A stretch of 12,986 bases of DNA, taken from Nitrospinota bacterium. GTDB lineage: Bacteria > Nitrospinota_A > UBA7883 > JACRLM01. Shown in pieces: positions 11,743 through 12,986 of this stretch (its first letter is position 1; each line of letters starts with the position of its first letter). Both the position numbers and the translations under genes were made by a program. The notes beneath the pieces are model-generated. The model made no database searches, was not told the DNA's origin, and was given only the letters and a program-made list of their open reading frames with translations. The stretch lies in the NCBI GenBank assembly GCA_015231995.1, contig JADGAO010000074.1, positions 1 through 12,986 of the forward strand, in the 5' to 3' direction.

Positions 11743-12894
11743 CTATTGCCTGCTTTTCAGAAACAGCCCCAGTCTCTTCAACCCCTCCCCGATATTTTCA
11801 ATGGAGGTGGCGTAGCTTAGCCGGATGAACCCTTCACCGTCGGCCCCGAAATCAACGCCGGGCGTCACCGCCACTTTCGCCTTCTCCAGTATCTCGAACG
11901 CGAAGGAAAGCGAATCGCGGGTATATCTTGAAACGTCCACGAAAACGTAAAACGCTCCCTGCGGATGGCTCTTGACCGGCAGGCCGATTTGTTCCAGCCC
12001 GTCGAGGATGAATTTTCTTCTCTCGCCGAAAACTTTCCGCATAGCTTCAACCGCGTCTGCGCCCTCTCGAAGCGCGGCTACGCCAGCCCATTGGACGAAG
12101 CTGTTTGCGGAGATGTAGATGTTCTGCTGAAGCTTTTGCATGGGCCGGGCGAGAGTTTCCGGGACGATCGCGTATCCAAGCCTCCACCCGGTCATAGCGT
12201 ACCGTTTGGAAAAACCGTCCAGCATCACGGCGTCGTTGGTGAATTCGAGAATGGATTTGGCCTCTCCCTCGTAAACCATCCCACGGTAAATCTCGTCGGA
12301 TATGATTAACGGGCCAAGCTCCGCAATCTCCCTCATCGCGTCTGCGCCAAGCACGGCCCCGGTCGGATTGGCGGGGGAGTTGATCATTATGGCTCGTGTC
12401 CTTTTCGTTATTTTCTCCGCAACTTTCGCAGGGTTTAGTTGGAATCCCTCATCCTCCGTTACGGGGACATGGATCGGCGTTCCTCCCGCCATCTTCACGA
12501 AGTTGGGATAACAGGAGTAACACGGCCCGGACATTATCACCTCATCGCCGGGGTCAACCACTGCGGCCAATGTCAAAAACAGCGCGTTGGACGAGCCGGA
12601 CGTCACCAGTATCCGGGCATGGTCAATCTCTCTTCCGCATTCCTGTTTCACTGCGTCGGCTATCGCCTTGCGAAGCTCGAGAAGCCCTAGGCTGTGGGTA
12701 TATTTCGTCTTACCTTCCAGTATCGCGGCGACGCCCGCTTGTTTTATCGGCTCCGGCGTGTCGAAATCCGGTTCGCCTATCTCAAGATGGACGATGTTTT
12801 CCCCGGCGCGCTCCATCTCCTTGGCCTTCTCCATCACGTCCATGACGATGAAGGGGGAGACCTCTTTGGCGAGTCTGGATATGTTTACGCTCAT
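11743..12894 (-). CDS. PLP-dependent class I aminotransferase (aspartate aminotransferase-like)
   Basis: This 383-aa cytoplasmic enzyme transfers an amino group between an amino acid and a 2-oxo acid using pyridoxal phosphate. Fold-type I motifs are in order: GEPDFDTP near residue 40, SGSSNAL (99-105), NPTG with N176, the cofactor-binding D200 and Y203 (ISDEIYRG), the Schiff-base lysine K230 in GFSKRYAMTGWRLGY with R238, and the carboxylate-binding R358 (FIRLSYA). Length is normal. The family includes aspartate, aromatic and N-succinyldiaminopimelate aminotransferases, so substrate cannot be fixed from sequence alone. The ATG lies four bases after the rsmE stop with no clear ribosome binding site, suggesting translational coupling to rsmE. 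Confidence 0.92.
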   Translation of the reverse strand: MSVNISRLAKEVSPFIVMDVMEKAKEMERAGENIVHLEIGEPDFDTPEPIKQAGVAAILEGKTKYTHSLGLLELRKAIADAVKQECGREIDHARILVTSGSSNALFLTLAAVVDPGDEVIMSGPCYSCYPNFVKMAGGTPIHVPVTEDEGFQLNPAKVAEKITKRTRAIMINSPANPTGAVLGADAMREIAELGPLIISDEIYRGMVYEGEAKSILEFTNDAVMLDGFSKRYAMTGWRLGYAIVPETLARPMQKLQQNIYISANSFVQWAGVAALREGADAVEAMRKVFGERRKFILDGLEQIGLPVKSHPQGAFYVFVDVSRYTRDSLSFAFEILEKAKVAVTPGVDFGADGEGFIRLSYATSIENIGEGLKRLGLFLKSRQ

Positions 12895-12898
12895 GTTA

Positions 12899-12986
12899 TC
12901 AACCGAAGTGATGGTGAATAGCCGATAGCGCTACGATTCCGGCGGTTTCCGTGCGCAACGTCGTCACGCCGAGCGACGCGGTTTTA
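12899..12986 (-). CDS. rsmE: 16S rRNA m3U1498 methyltransferase RsmE, C-terminal end only
   Basis: Only the last 28 codons are in the window, ending at TGA 12901-12899; the gene continues beyond base 12986. The residues SLGVTTLRTETAGIVALSAI match the highly conserved C-terminal knot region of RsmE (SLGPRILRTETA-type), where S-adenosylmethionine binds. RsmE is a SPOUT-class methyltransferase that modifies U1498 of 16S rRNA. The aminotransferase start follows after four bases. The identification rests on this short but distinctive motif. Confidence 0.8.
   Translation of the reverse strand, partial: KTASLGVTTLRTETAGIVALSAIHHHFG

Noticed and set aside
12396..12845. 149-codon and neighbouring + strand frames opposite the aminotransferase
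   Set aside because: Shadows of the aminotransferase gene, which has its full set of pyridoxal-phosphate motifs on the minus strand.

Overview
The window looks like ordinary chromosomal DNA of a motile, Gram-negative, GC-rich bacterium. There are no phage, plasmid, transposase, CRISPR, tRNA or rRNA signatures. The 641-aa aconitase is of the short single-chain 'Aquifex type', and it is paired with an LDH-like malate dehydrogenase. Together with the MCP and sensor-kinase style and the many intergenic palindromic repeats, this suggests a deltaproteobacterial, Nitrospirota or Nitrospinota-like lineage. That placement is an inference; nothing in the window fixes the phylum.

Layout. Positions 1-360 hold no convincing gene, only dispersed repeats and a possible promoter. 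Next comes a chemotaxis pair on +: cheW (361-870) and a membrane chemoreceptor (978-2987), closed by a strong UUCG-loop terminator (3005-3034). Positions 3035-3458 are a non-coding patch of G/C-tract repeats with three G-quadruplex-type motifs. Two small overlapping genes on - (4124-4516 and 3459-4127) encode unrecognised exported proteins, and the upstream one is visibly AT-richer than its surroundings. Diverging from them is a TCA-cycle operon on +, aconitase (4829-6754) and malate dehydrogenase (6797-7726), with its own terminator (7753-7786). A cytosolic PAS-GAF-PAS-PAS histidine kinase (7932-10355) follows; its start is overlapped by a possible 35-codon leader ORF that has an excellent ribosome binding site. 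After a repeat-filled gap (10356-10702) comes a two-gene unit on +: a stand-alone metallo-beta-lactamase-fold protein resembling the diiron domain of flavodiiron proteins (10703-11455) and an 88-aa protein of unknown function (11461-11727). Convergent to this, on -, are a class I aminotransferase (11743-12894) and, just upstream of it, the last 28 codons of rsmE (12899-12986).

How the genes fit together. CheW and the MCP form a receptor/adaptor pair without CheA nearby, so they probably plug into an array encoded elsewhere. Aconitase and malate dehydrogenase are consecutive TCA-cycle functions under common control. The kinase has no adjacent response regulator. The diiron-like protein and its small partner are the least explained genes. 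Stand-alone relatives of this fold are known as oxygen/iron sensors in some chemotaxis systems, so a sensory role is possible but unproven. The same imperfect palindromic repeat recurs in the 5' region, at 3111-3143 and at 10441-10567, marking intergenic space throughout the window.
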